Part shown: one piece after another, positions 45,370 to 53,587 of the stretch
How positions within the stretch are numbered: the stretch's first letter is position 1
How the letters are laid out: each line of letters starts with the position of its first letter
Origin: an uncultured Bacteroidales bacterium
GTDB lineage: Bacteria; Bacteroidota; Bacteroidia; Bacteroidales; UBA932
Direction of reading: 5' to 3'
Assembly (NCBI GenBank): GCA_944326265.1
Contig: CALVDE010000006.1
Coordinates: 38,142-102,141, forward strand
Length of the DNA stretch: 64,000 nt
Made by a program: the position numbers and the translations under genes
The notes under the pieces: model-generated
The model's database searches: none
Told to the model about the DNA's origin: nothing
The model's input: the letters and a program-made list of their open reading frames with translations, nothing else

Positions 45370-47129
45370 CGGACGGATTGCTCCGTTTGGGTATTGTTCT
45401 GCAATTTCCATCCGGATGTGTTTTCCTGAATGTTCCACAAATGAGCGTAAAGCCCTTTCTGCTGGATAAGTTCGTCATGTGTTCCCTCTTCCTTTATCCG
45501 GCCGTCGTCCAGGACGATGATGTGGTCGGCATCTTTTATGGTCTTGAGCCTGTGGGCTATGGCAATGACGGTGCGTCCTTTAATCAAAGAGTCGATGGCC
45601 TTCTGCACCTCCACTTCATTTTCAGGGTCGAGCGAGGCGGTGGCTTCGTCCAATAGGATAACAGGCGCGTCTTTCAGTATGGCTCGGGCGATGGATATGC
45701 GCTGCTTCTCGCCTCCGGACAAGGTACAGCCACCTTCGCCCACCATCGTGTCGTAGCCCTGCGGCAAGCGCATGATGAAGTCGTGGCAACAGGCTTTCTT
45801 GGCGGCAGTAATGATTTCCTCGTCTGTTGCGTCTGTCTTGCCGAAACGGATATTGTTGCGTATGGTGTCTTGAAACAGATAGACATCCTGGAACACCATA
45901 GAGATGTGGCTCATCAGGCTTTCGGGGGCTATTTCGTCCATCGGTACACCGCCAAAGAAGATGCGTCCCTGCTGTGGGTCGTAGAAACGGGCGCAAAGTT
46001 TCATCACGGTGCTTTTTCCACTACCCGAAGGACCTACAAGAGCTGTCAAGGAGTTTTTTGGGAGCGTGACGGTTATATCATGCAGCACTTCCTTGTCCTG
46101 ATAGGCAAACGATACGTGCTCAAACCGGATGTCGCCTGCCTCTGGGGATTGCCGTTCTCCTTTCATTTCCGGCTCGTTCATCAAGGAAAGGATGCGCCCT
46201 CCGGCAATGGAAAAGTATCGGAACTCGGTGAAATTGGTCAGGGCGGAAGTCAGCGGGTCGAACACACGGGAGCCGACTACGAGGAACAGCACGAACACAA
46301 GGATGGAAAGTTTCCCTCCCAACAGCAGATACGTTCCGCACAGCACCATCAGGGTCAGCCCTGCACGTACCAACGTGATGCTCAACAAGACGAACGGGCC
46401 TAACAAGGCTTCCTGACGGATGCAGGCACGGCGAAGTTCGGCAAAGGCATCGCGCAGCCGGACGAAACGGTCGCCCAGCAGATTGTAGGCTTTCATCACC
46501 CGGATACCCTGCAAGTATTCCTCCAATCGGTTTCCTGCATTTATCTTCGCCTGGATTTGCCTGCCGCTCAGACTTCGCTGCGCCTTTGTGCTTGCCCATA
46601 GGACGAGCAAGGCAAGCGGCAAAGCGGCAAACATACTGACCGCCATTCTCCAATCTATCCATATCAATGAAGCAAAAGCCAATACAGGCATTACCACGGC
46701 ACCCATCAATTGGGGCAGATGGTGAGAAATTCCCGTTTCTGCCATCATGAAATCCGTAATCAGCATGGAGGACAAGTCGCCGGGGTCGCGCCTTGAAAGG
46801 AAGCCCAACGATAGTTTCCGCAGGTGTTCTGCCAGCGACAAGCGTCCCGAAGCACTCATTTCGTAGGCTCCACGAAAATTGGCACGGTAAGATGCCCTTT
46901 CCGCCAAAGCCATGACCAGCATATAAATGGCCATAACGCCGAATATCCACCAAAGACGGGTCGTGTCGAGCGGTTGTCCGCTCCCGTCAAACGCATTGAA
47001 AATGACGCGTATCGCCTCTATGGAAAGGCAAAACGGCACGATATTGACCAAGTTGGCAAGCATGGTGTAACCCACAGGCTTGTAAAGCCGTTCGGTATGT
47101 CCTATTGTAATGTTTTTGATTGCGTTCAT
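45366..47129 (-). CDS. ABC exporter half-transporter (fused permease-ATPase), second of pair
   Basis: A 587-residue protein. The N-terminal six-helix membrane domain (about 15-310) is followed by an ATPase with Walker A GPSGSGKST, signature LSGGEKQRISIARAIL, Walker B VILLDEATASLD and the H-loop in IAHRLKT. It resembles the YbtP/YbtQ or Irp6-type paired half-transporters, which in this order may import siderophores or export peptides or lipids. A good Shine-Dalgarno (GGAG) precedes the ATG. It is 17 bases after its partner gene. Confidence 0.9.
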   Translation of the reverse strand: MNAIKNITIGHTERLYKPVGYTMLANLVNIVPFCLSIEAIRVIFNAFDGSGQPLDTTRLWWIFGVMAIYMLVMALAERASYRANFRGAYEMSASGRLSLAEHLRKLSLGFLSRRDPGDLSSMLITDFMMAETGISHHLPQLMGAVVMPVLAFASLIWIDWRMAVSMFAALPLALLVLWASTKAQRSLSGRQIQAKINAGNRLEEYLQGIRVMKAYNLLGDRFVRLRDAFAELRRACIRQEALLGPFVLLSITLVRAGLTLMVLCGTYLLLGGKLSILVFVLFLVVGSRVFDPLTSALTNFTEFRYFSIAGGRILSLMNEPEMKGERQSPEAGDIRFEHVSFAYQDKEVLHDITVTLPKNSLTALVGPSGSGKSTVMKLCARFYDPQQGRIFFGGVPMDEIAPESLMSHISMVFQDVYLFQDTIRNNIRFGKTDATDEEIITAAKKACCHDFIMRLPQGYDTMVGEGGCTLSGGEKQRISIARAILKDAPVILLDEATASLDPENEVEVQKAIDSLIKGRTVIAIAHRLKTIKDADHIIVLDDGRIKEEGTHDELIQQKGLYAHLWNIQENTSGWKLQNNTQTEQSVR

Positions 47130-47145
47130 ATATAGTTCTCCTTTT

Positions 47146-48948
47146 TTAATTTTTGTTCAACGTCCAATGGTATGCGCTCGTATAGGCATCCCACATGTTT
47201 TTATATACACCCTCCGTCACGGACAGCTGTTCATGCTTTCCGCATTGCACAATGCGTCCTTCTTTCATGACGACAATCTGATGTGCGGAGATGATGGAAG
47301 AAAGGCGATGGGCAATCACAATGACCGTTTTATCCTTTATCAGTGACTGCAAAGCCATCTGCATTTTATGCTCGTTTTCAGGGTCAGCGAAGGCAGTGGC
47401 TTCGTCCAACACCAGTATCGGAGCATTCTTCAATATGGCACGAGCTACACATATCCGTTGGGCTTCACCGCCGGACAGGAATACACCTTTATCGCCTATC
47501 CTTGTTTCGTAGCCTTGCGGCAAACGCTCTATGAAATCGTGGCATTGGGCAGCTTTCGCAGCGGCTATCACCTTTTCTCTCGTGGCATCAGGAGAGCCTA
47601 CGGCGATGTTCTCATAAAGAGTGTCGTAAAAAAGGAAAGTGTCTTGAAAGACGAATGAAACCATATCCATCAGTTTTGCGGTAGGTATTTGGCGTATATC
47701 TGCACCGCCTATACATATTTTCCCTTGCTCCACATCCCAGAACCGGGGTATCAGGTTGGCAACCGTTGATTTGCCGCTTCCTGACGGACCGACAAGGGCG
47801 GTTATCTTTCCTTGTGGTGCAATGAAGCTGACATCACGTAGGGCTTCCGTCCGTGTTCCCTGTTCTGTGTTCTCGTAGGAGAATGACACATGGCGAAATT
47901 CCACATCGTAAGCGGCAGGCACTTGCGGATGTACCGGCTCCGGCACAGGTTTCTTTTCAAGTATGCGGTCGATACGGTTTACACCTTCATCGATGTCGCG
48001 CGTATTCCCTCCTAAAAAAGTCAGTTTGTAAACGGGCGAAGCCATACCCGGTCCCATGATGATAAAAAACAGCCACACCACAGCCAATGAGAGTGATTGC
48101 GGACTGGCTTGCAACAGCAGAATACCCATAGGAAGAATAAACGTAACCATCGAATTAAGCAAGACGGTAAATGCTATCATACCGTTCTGATATGTGTCAC
48201 AACATTTCAAGGCGAATGTCTTGTATGCCTGAATTTCGGTATTGAACTGGCGGAATGAGCGGACGCTCTGCCCGAAAATCTTGACTACGGGCATTCCCCG
48301 TACATACTGCACGGCGGACGCGCTCATCTTTTCCTGCGCATCGTAATAGATGGCCATGAACTCCCTTGCCCTTTTTCCCATGAAGTTGGAAAATTGCAGG
48401 AAAAGGCTGATTATCACGACCGCCAGACAGACCACCGTCAGCCACACATCCAAAGAGAAAAAGATGACCAGCATCACCGCCACCGTAGCCACGACATTGA
48501 CCAAATCCGGGATGGTATGGGCGATGAAGCCTTCTATCTTTTCGATGTTCTGGTCCATCGTTTTCTTGATGGCTCCCGTGGAAGTGTTGTTCAGATACCC
48601 CAAAGGCAATTTACCGATATGCTCGGACAAACGGACACGCAATCCGTACAAAATACGAAACGCAGCCACATGGGAGGACATCAGAGCAGCATAGAGCAAT
48701 ATCAGTCCGCCGACAAGCCCTCCAAACGCTATCCATCCCCACCGCATCATATACGTTCCGTCCGAAGCGGCAGGATTTGCGCCATGAGATAACAGCTCTT
48801 TCAAGATTTCATAAACAGCCCAATAAGGCACAAGCATACATACCGCACTTCCGGCGGACAACAAACCTGCTAATATGAGCAAGCCTTTCCTTTGCCCCGC
48901 TATCTCGAACAGTCGGGACAAACCTTCTTTCTTTTTTGATTTCTCCAT
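47146..48948 (-). CDS. ABC exporter half-transporter (fused permease-ATPase), first of pair
   Basis: A 600-residue partner of the ABC protein downstream, with the same order: membrane domain (about 15-315), Walker A GPSGSGKSTVAN, signature LSGGEAQRICVARAIL, Walker B ILVLDEATAFADPE, H-loop IAHRLSS. The D-loop carries AFADPEN where the partner has ASLDPEN, so the heterodimer may have one degenerate site. The ATG giving MEKSKKKEG is preferred. It sits 10 bases after the methyltransferase. Confidence 0.9.
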   Translation of the reverse strand: MEKSKKKEGLSRLFEIAGQRKGLLILAGLLSAGSAVCMLVPYWAVYEILKELLSHGANPAASDGTYMMRWGWIAFGGLVGGLILLYAALMSSHVAAFRILYGLRVRLSEHIGKLPLGYLNNTSTGAIKKTMDQNIEKIEGFIAHTIPDLVNVVATVAVMLVIFFSLDVWLTVVCLAVVIISLFLQFSNFMGKRAREFMAIYYDAQEKMSASAVQYVRGMPVVKIFGQSVRSFRQFNTEIQAYKTFALKCCDTYQNGMIAFTVLLNSMVTFILPMGILLLQASPQSLSLAVVWLFFIIMGPGMASPVYKLTFLGGNTRDIDEGVNRIDRILEKKPVPEPVHPQVPAAYDVEFRHVSFSYENTEQGTRTEALRDVSFIAPQGKITALVGPSGSGKSTVANLIPRFWDVEQGKICIGGADIRQIPTAKLMDMVSFVFQDTFLFYDTLYENIAVGSPDATREKVIAAAKAAQCHDFIERLPQGYETRIGDKGVFLSGGEAQRICVARAILKNAPILVLDEATAFADPENEHKMQMALQSLIKDKTVIVIAHRLSSIISAHQIVVMKEGRIVQCGKHEQLSVTEGVYKNMWDAYTSAYHWTLNKN

Positions 48949-48958
48949 TGTTATTACG

Positions 48959-49780
48959 TTATTTTGAAACGATTTTATACCCAAGCAACGAACTGAACTT
49001 GTAGCACAACCGCGTCATCCTCCCCAATATCTGCCCGAAGAAGAAGCCCCAGCGCGGACGGAAGAACTTCATGTAGTTGGCTTGTTCGATAAGCCGCAAA
49101 GCCGGTTCCCATTGTTCCACTAAATGTCCGTCACTAAGTCCGGAACGGATTTGAGCCTCGTGTTTGCGGAGGGAATCGGGCTTCACTCCGTGCCGGCTCA
49201 TCATCGTGCCGCATACGTCAAACCACAGTTCGCCTCCCCCGAAGCGGCTCGCCACGTGATGCAGGAAAGACTTTACCTGCTCCTCGTAAAAATACATCAG
49301 CACACCCTCCACGATGAAGATAAATTCCCCGTCGGGATGTTTGCGGCACAGGTCGTCCATCCAGCCGATTTCCAGCAAGGACGCCGCGAGATAGACATTG
49401 CCCGGCTGTTCGGGTATCAACTCCCGGCGCAGGGCGATGACCTCCGGCAAGTCAAGGTCATAAAAGACCGCTTTCCCGTCCCCGATACGCTGGAAACGGG
49501 TATCCAACCCACATCCCACATTCACGACAACCGGACGGGAATGCACTTCGATAAACCGTCGCACGGCACGGTCGAAATACCATCCGCGCACCACGCATCC
49601 CACTTCGCTCAGCTTTGCCCCGTCGAATTGGGAGTAATCGTATTCCAGACTGTCCGCCAGCCGTTCCGCTGCCTTGTCATACAGGATGGGATTGTCCCGG
49701 CGGCTTTCTTTTGCCCTCATGTATAGCGGAATAAGCAGTGTTTCCGCCACAATGTTCTTAAACTCGTGTTTCTGTTTCAT
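48959..49780 (-). CDS. Class I SAM-dependent methyltransferase (leucine carboxyl methyltransferase/TcmP type)
   Basis: A 273-residue methyltransferase. The SAM motif I is PVVVNVGCGLDTRFQRIGDG, typical of the LCMT/polyketide O-methyltransferase family. Later blocks are VFYDLDLPEVI and FIVEGVLMYFYEEQVKSFL. The ATG giving MKQKHEF is chosen; upstream in-frame codons lie in the terminator region. It shares an operon with two ABC half-transporters and stands behind a TetR gene. That set appears as cargo in Bacteroides; it may modify the exported compound. Confidence 0.8.
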   Translation of the reverse strand: MKQKHEFKNIVAETLLIPLYMRAKESRRDNPILYDKAAERLADSLEYDYSQFDGAKLSEVGCVVRGWYFDRAVRRFIEVHSRPVVVNVGCGLDTRFQRIGDGKAVFYDLDLPEVIALRRELIPEQPGNVYLAASLLEIGWMDDLCRKHPDGEFIFIVEGVLMYFYEEQVKSFLHHVASRFGGGELWFDVCGTMMSRHGVKPDSLRKHEAQIRSGLSDGHLVEQWEPALRLIEQANYMKFFRPRWGFFFGQILGRMTRLCYKFSSLLGYKIVSK

Positions 49781-49821
49781 ATCTTTATTTATTAGTGAAC
49801 GATATTCAGATTTGTTCATAA

Positions 49822-49856
49822 AAAAAGGAGGAAACCTCCGTGAAGATTTCCTCCCT
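49822..49856 (-). terminator. Terminator or attenuator between TetR and methyltransferase genes
   Basis: On the minus strand GGAGG-TTT-CCTCC is followed by seven T. An upstream GGAGGAAA can pair instead with TTTCCTCC, giving two mutually exclusive stems, both ending at the T-run. It sits between the TetR stop and the methyltransferase ATG. Confidence 0.6.
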
Positions 49857-49905
49857 GCCAGCCGTCCTGACGCGGCTGATTGTCTGTATGTGCGTTGCCT
49901 GTATC

Positions 49906-50517
49906 TCATATCTTGATGATTGCCCTCCAACCTTGAATCTCAAACAGGATGTAATCGTGCAGGATGGCCTCCATTTCCTGCCGTGACACGGAATGCATCA
50001 GCAGTTCCTCGAACATCGTGAACATCCATACCGTATGCAGGTGGATGATGAAGTCGGACACCGCCGTATTGATTTCGGGATGCTTCCGCTGCATGGACGC
50101 GAACCACGCCTTGACCAATTCCGTAGAGCGGTCGGTATAATTCTCGCGGAAGCGCTCCAACGAAGAACCTTGTGCACGGAACAGCAGGATTTCCATCAGT
50201 GCGCGGTGCTTGTCAATCAGCGAAACATATTCGTCAATGCAGGATTTCAGGTATTTTTCCGACCGCATCATCATAATATCCTCGCCCCGTATGCCGTGGT
50301 GTTCTTGCAGCATGGCTTCCAAAGCACACAAGACAGGACGGACTACTTCACGGAACAATTCATCTTTATTCGTGAAGTAGTTGTAGATGTTTCCGACACC
50401 AATCCTAGCCAACTCCGCTATTTCGCGCATGGAAGTCCTGGAATAGCCTTTCCTTTCGAATTGTTGTCTGGCAACCGTCAATATCCGACCTCGTATGTCC
50501 TCTTTCAGCACTTGCAT
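49906..50517 (-). CDS. TetR/AcrR-family transcriptional repressor
   Basis: A 203-residue regulator. The HTH lies at residues 8-55 (ILTVARQQFERKGYSRTSMR, EIAELARIGVGNIYNYFTNK). The C-terminal ligand domain is helical and includes KAWFASMQRKHPEI. It lies upstream of, and in the same direction as, the methyltransferase-ABC genes and probably controls them. Its promoter contains a 16-base perfect palindrome that could be its own operator. Confidence 0.9.
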   Translation of the reverse strand: MQVLKEDIRGRILTVARQQFERKGYSRTSMREIAELARIGVGNIYNYFTNKDELFREVVRPVLCALEAMLQEHHGIRGEDIMMMRSEKYLKSCIDEYVSLIDKHRALMEILLFRAQGSSLERFRENYTDRSTELVKAWFASMQRKHPEINTAVSDFIIHLHTVWMFTMFEELLMHSVSRQEMEAILHDYILFEIQGWRAIIKI

Positions 50518-50529
50518 TTACAGTGGTTT

Positions 50530-50545
50530 TACCTTTGCAAAGGTA
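50530..50545. promoter_or_regulatory. Palindromic -7 element TACCTTTGCAAAGGTA
   Basis: A 16-base perfect palindrome reading as a consensus -7 box on both strands. On the minus strand ATTG lies 20 bases upstream, giving a good promoter for tetR with a 13-base or shorter leader. TetR dimers bind palindromes of this size. Confidence 0.6.
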
Positions 50546-50652
50546 CAGGGCTTAAGGCTGTCCGGCAATACCTATTTATTGGGATTATCAACTTGCCGGA
50601 GTGCACAGCAAGTGGAAAATTCCTACCTTTGCAGTCCAAGAACTGTCAGAAT

Positions 50653-50949
50653 ATGAATTACGCGGGTATTGTCATCGGCTTAGGCACCTTTTTAATCATA
50701 GGGTTGTTCCATCCCATAGTCATCAAGGCTGAATATTATTTCGGAAAGCGGTGCTGGTGGGTTTTTCTGCTGGCCGGAGCGGGTGCGGCGGCAGGCTCGC
50801 TTTTTATCAGCAACATCATCGTATCCACCCTCGTCGGAGTAGTAGCTTTTTCCTGTTTCTGGTCCATCCTCGAGCTGTTCGAGCAGGAAAAGCGTGTGGC
50901 CAAGGGCTGGTTTCCGCGCAATCCTAAACGGAAGCGGCAGTCAAAATAG
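50653..50949 (+). CDS. DUF4491-family small membrane protein
   Basis: A 98-residue protein with two or three membrane helices (MNYAGIVIGLGTFLIIGLFH, VFLLAGAGAAAGSLFISNII) and a basic C-terminus (NPKRKRQSK). The family is widespread in Bacteroidetes with no known role. TACCTTTG at 50624-50631 is its -7 box. Its 3' end overlaps the convergent GNAT remnant by nine bases. Confidence 0.8.
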   Translation: MNYAGIVIGLGTFLIIGLFHPIVIKAEYYFGKRCWWVFLLAGAGAAAGSLFISNIIVSTLVGVVAFSCFWSILELFEQEKRVAKGWFPRNPKRKRQSK

Positions 50950-51276
50950 ACGTTTCATCCTCAGAATAGGGAAGGAGTTGCCCTGGTCATCGGTGCTGTC
51001 CCGGCGGAATGTGCGGAATCCCATCCTCCCGTAGAATCTAACGGCCGAGGGGTTCTGCTCATTGACATCGACATACTGCACATCCAGTTCTGAAAATGCC
51101 TTTTGGATCAACATTATCCCTATGCCTTTGCGAAAATAGTCCGGATGGAGAAACAGCATCTCTATCTTGCCGGACTGGATGCCCATGAATCCGATGCGGA
51201 CATTCTCATCTTCAACCACCCATAACGTCTCGATCTGCCGGATGGCCTCCTCCGCCTGAGGGCAGAGTACAGGTCA
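50941..51276 (-). pseudogene. GNAT acetyltransferase remnant, 5' end lost at a 73-base element
   Basis: The C-terminal ~110 residues of a GNAT enzyme: acetyl-CoA motif LHPDYFRKGIGIMLIQKAF and motif B VDVNEQNPSAVRFYGRMGF. The frame continues upstream without an ATG (only a GTG at 51219) to a TGA at the border of the inverted-repeat element at 51275. The N-terminal third of the fold is gone. Insertion of the element, or deletion up to it, would explain this. Confidence 0.7.
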
Positions 51277-51347
51277 GTCTGTTGTCGTTATGACTTCGTA
51301 ATTGTGTGTTAACCAGGCATATATTCTAAACTATCAATTACAGACTG
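51275..51347. repeat. Inverted-repeat element, copy 4 (73 bases)
   Basis: Starts CAGTCTGTTGTC and ends TCAATTACAGACTG, with terminal inverted repeat CAGTCTGT/ACAGACTG. It is homologous along its full length to copy 3 at 28543-28615, over 22 kb away. The left end lies at the break of the GNAT remnant. Confidence 0.75.
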
Positions 51348-51452
51348 CTGACGGTGCGGTCAGGATAGGATAACAAAAGTGCAAATAGAGTCAATGGTTG
51401 AAAAATCATCCACTTTATCGTATGTATATTTGTCATAAATATGGATATTGTC

Positions 51453-51483
51453 TTGCAATAATCAATACACTGTATTATATTTG
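51453..51483 (+). promoter_or_regulatory. Promoter of the antitoxin gene
   Basis: TTG (51453-51455), 20 bases, TATATTTG (51476-51483). A second TATATTTG lies at 51425-51432. The leader to the ATG is about 20 bases. Confidence 0.7.
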
Positions 51484-51508
51484 CACATACAATCTAAAAT
51501 AGACTATC

Positions 51509-51826
51509 ATGGGACAAGCTACACTATCAATGAGGGTGGATGACACCCTGAAGAAAAAATTCGATATGATATGTGATGATTTCGGCTTCACAAGCACTGC
51601 AGCAATCACCGTATTCATGAAAACGGTCGTGCGTGAGAGGCGCATTCCGTTCGAAATAAAGGCATCCGACAGGGAACAGATAAATAAAGAAGCATGGGAG
51701 GCATTCCTTGAAATGAGGACACAGGCTGCTGCCGCAGGAGTGCAGGATCTTACACTTGATGAAATTAACGCAGAGATACAGAATGCGATAAATCGTGCAG
51801 GAGCGAATCGTTCCTCTGTACAATGA
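51509..51826 (+). CDS. RelB/DinJ-type antitoxin
   Basis: A 105-residue antitoxin. The ribbon-helix-helix N-terminus is ATLSMRVDDTLKKKFDMICD followed by FGFTSTAAITVFMKTVV. The C-terminal toxin-binding part includes LTLDEINAEIQ. The last ~12 residues (NRAGANRSSVQ) do not look like the family and probably come from read-through across a deletion joining it to the toxin gene. RHH antitoxins repress their own promoter. Confidence 0.87.
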   Translation: MGQATLSMRVDDTLKKKFDMICDDFGFTSTAAITVFMKTVVRERRIPFEIKASDREQINKEAWEAFLEMRTQAAAAGVQDLTLDEINAEIQNAINRAGANRSSVQ

Positions 51827-52106
51827 CGAGATACTTGAAGAGTACAAGAGCGTGTTATCAAGGCCGAAGTTCCATTTGAATCTTTCATTGATAGAGACAG
51901 TCATCAAAGCCATCATTACCGATGGATTGAATATAGACAGGACTCCGACAGCAGATATCGAATTCCCAGACCCGAAAGACATCGTATTCTACGAGATCGC
52001 TCTTTCCGTTGAAGATTCTTATCTTATCACGGGTAATATCAGGCATTTCCCTGTAAAACCATTCGTTGTCACGCCTGCCGAAATGGTTCGCATCTTAGAA
52101 GATTAG
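51795..52106 (+). pseudogene. PIN-domain toxin (COG1569 type) lacking its N-terminus
   Basis: The remaining 103 residues match the later two thirds of COG1569 toxins: LYNDEILEEYKSVLSRPKF, FPDPKDIVFYEIAL, SYLITGNIRHF and VVTPAEMVRIL. The family's first ~35 residues, including the metal-binding D-T-N-V start, are missing. The frame is closed by TAA at 51789, and only GTG is available as a start, inside the antitoxin gene. Loss of a catalytic Asp should abolish RNase activity. Confidence 0.75.
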
Positions 52107-52209
52107 AATTTTTTGCCCCTCCTGATGTCTGATAGTAATCCGTGCCGGCATTAGACTCGTTTCCGGATTTTTCATACATTTGTAACTGTTGATTATTAAC
52201 GATTGGACA

Positions 52210-52950
52210 ATGACTGACATTAGTACTTTTATTCAGGATTTCCATGAGGCATTCGGCGAAAAAGCTACGCTACCCATTCTGTTTTATTACAGCGATACTC
52301 CAGTCTCCTTTCCTGAGAAAACCAATGGCTGTATGTTCAAGTCATTGATGAAAGTCAAAGAGGGTCAGGACATCACTCTCAGTGCCGATACAGTTACTTG
52401 CGGTGGTGGCAAACACTATGCTGGCTTTGCCCCGCTGCCAGAGCGTGTTTATACGTTTGTTTCCGAAAAGGAACGGTACAAGCAAACGCCGCAGGACGTA
52501 AAGGAATATGTGGAGCAACTTGACGTAAAACTGACGGACCGGAAATACCTGAACTTTGTCCGTATCGACCGGGCGGCTTCTTTTGATGGGATGGAATGCT
52601 TGCTTTTCTTCGCCGCACCCGATATGCTTTCAGGTTTGGCGACATGGGCGTATTTCGACAACAACGCCGAAGATGCCGTGTCAGCTCCTTTCGGGGCAGG
52701 ATGTGCATCGGTCATCAGCCATGCGGTGCGTGAAAACCGTTTGGGCGGGCGGCGGACATTTATCGGGTTCTTCGATCCTTCGGTACGCCCTTATGTGGAA
52801 GCCAATGAATTGAGTTTTGTCATCCCTGCCAACCGCTTTGCCGAAATGCTCCGGACAATGCGCGAGTGCTGCCTTTTTAATACTCCGGCGTGGGCCAAAG
52901 TGCGGCAAAGAATGCAGGAGGGGGATAAAGTTCCACGAATGAATTTATAA
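52210..52950 (+). CDS. DUF169-family protein
   Basis: A 246-residue DUF169 protein: YYSDTPVSFPEKTNGCMF, TLSADTVTCGGGKHYAGF, DRAASFDGMECLLFFAAPD and FGAGCASVISHAVREN. The conserved Cys and His are present. The family may bind metals or flavin; its activity is unknown. The ATG giving MTDISTF follows TACATTTG (52175-52182) by 27 bases; an upstream in-frame start is less likely. Confidence 0.85.
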   Translation: MTDISTFIQDFHEAFGEKATLPILFYYSDTPVSFPEKTNGCMFKSLMKVKEGQDITLSADTVTCGGGKHYAGFAPLPERVYTFVSEKERYKQTPQDVKEYVEQLDVKLTDRKYLNFVRIDRAASFDGMECLLFFAAPDMLSGLATWAYFDNNAEDAVSAPFGAGCASVISHAVRENRLGGRRTFIGFFDPSVRPYVEANELSFVIPANRFAEMLRTMRECCLFNTPAWAKVRQRMQEGDKVPRMNL

Positions 52951-52971
52951 ATAATATCATTACATATAGCC

Positions 52972-53145
52972 ATGTCTTATTTTTGCAGCAGAAGCAAACA
53001 TGTAATCAGCACCATCCGCAGATTGCCTGTATTGACTGCAATAGCCTTAGTTGTGCTTGCTGTTGCTGTATGCTGTCTTATATACGAGTATATGACAGAG
53101 AGCCTGTCTTATTATTTTACGGCATTCTTCTTTATTTTACTGTAG
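52972..53145 (+). CDS. Small two-helix membrane protein, 57 residues
   Basis: A short frame starting MSYFCSRSKHVISTIRRLPV with a hydrophobic helix (about 20-37: LTAIALVVLAVAVCCLI) and a second hydrophobic C-terminus (FTAFFFILL). A basic N-terminus before the first helix suits membrane insertion with the N-terminus inside. It lies 21 bases after DUF169. Its stop TAG is the first base triplet of the MITE terminal repeat, so the natural C-terminus may have been longer. No family is recognised. Confidence 0.5.
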   Translation: MSYFCSRSKHVISTIRRLPVLTAIALVVLAVAVCCLIYEYMTESLSYYFTAFFFILL

Positions 53146-53483
53146 GGACTGTCGTTTAATTCCGTCATCATGAGTCAATCGGCAGACTGTCCCTGTAATT
53201 TTTCCGATCGAACCCATCTTTTTATATCTTCGGCTCCGTTTCGGAGCCCCTTTTTTCATTTTTGGACCCAACTGGAGCCAATACTCCAGTGAAAGGGAGA
53301 TCGGGTGATATTCCAGAGAAATTTTGTACCTTAGCCATGCAGATTAATTTTTGCGATACCTCCAAATTTGGCTTTTCCAGGGCAATTGGAGGTATTCTTT
53401 TTATCTTTAGCTAAGATACAAATTTTATATTACATTGGCAATCAATTTGTTATAAAGTTTTATTCTTTTTACGACAGTCCCTA
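53143..53483. mobile_element. MITE-like element with 13-base perfect terminal inverted repeats
   Basis: TAGGGACTGTCGT (53143-53155) and its exact complement ACGACAGTCCCTA (53471-53483) bound 341 bases with no transposase. If the outer TA is the target duplication the repeat is GGGACTGTCGT, as in TA-targeting families such as IS630. Inside are a terminator (GGCTCCG/CGGAGCC with T-run, about 53231-53256) and a second hairpin ATACCTCCAA/TTGGAGGTAT (about 53354-53396). A 25-codon frame at 53337-53414 spans the second hairpin. Confidence 0.65.
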
Positions 53484-53587
53484 TTTAGTGCTTATCCGCG
53501 CCGATTAATGGTTTCGTCACCCGTCGACGGTGCTTATCCTGACGGATTGATGCTGTCGACGCAGTTTCCAATGCTTATCGGGACGGA

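Noticed and set aside
53337..53414. 25-codon leader-peptide-like frame over a hairpin in the MITE
   Set aside because: No regulated gene follows it in the same direction, so an attenuator is unlikely; mentioned only within the element.
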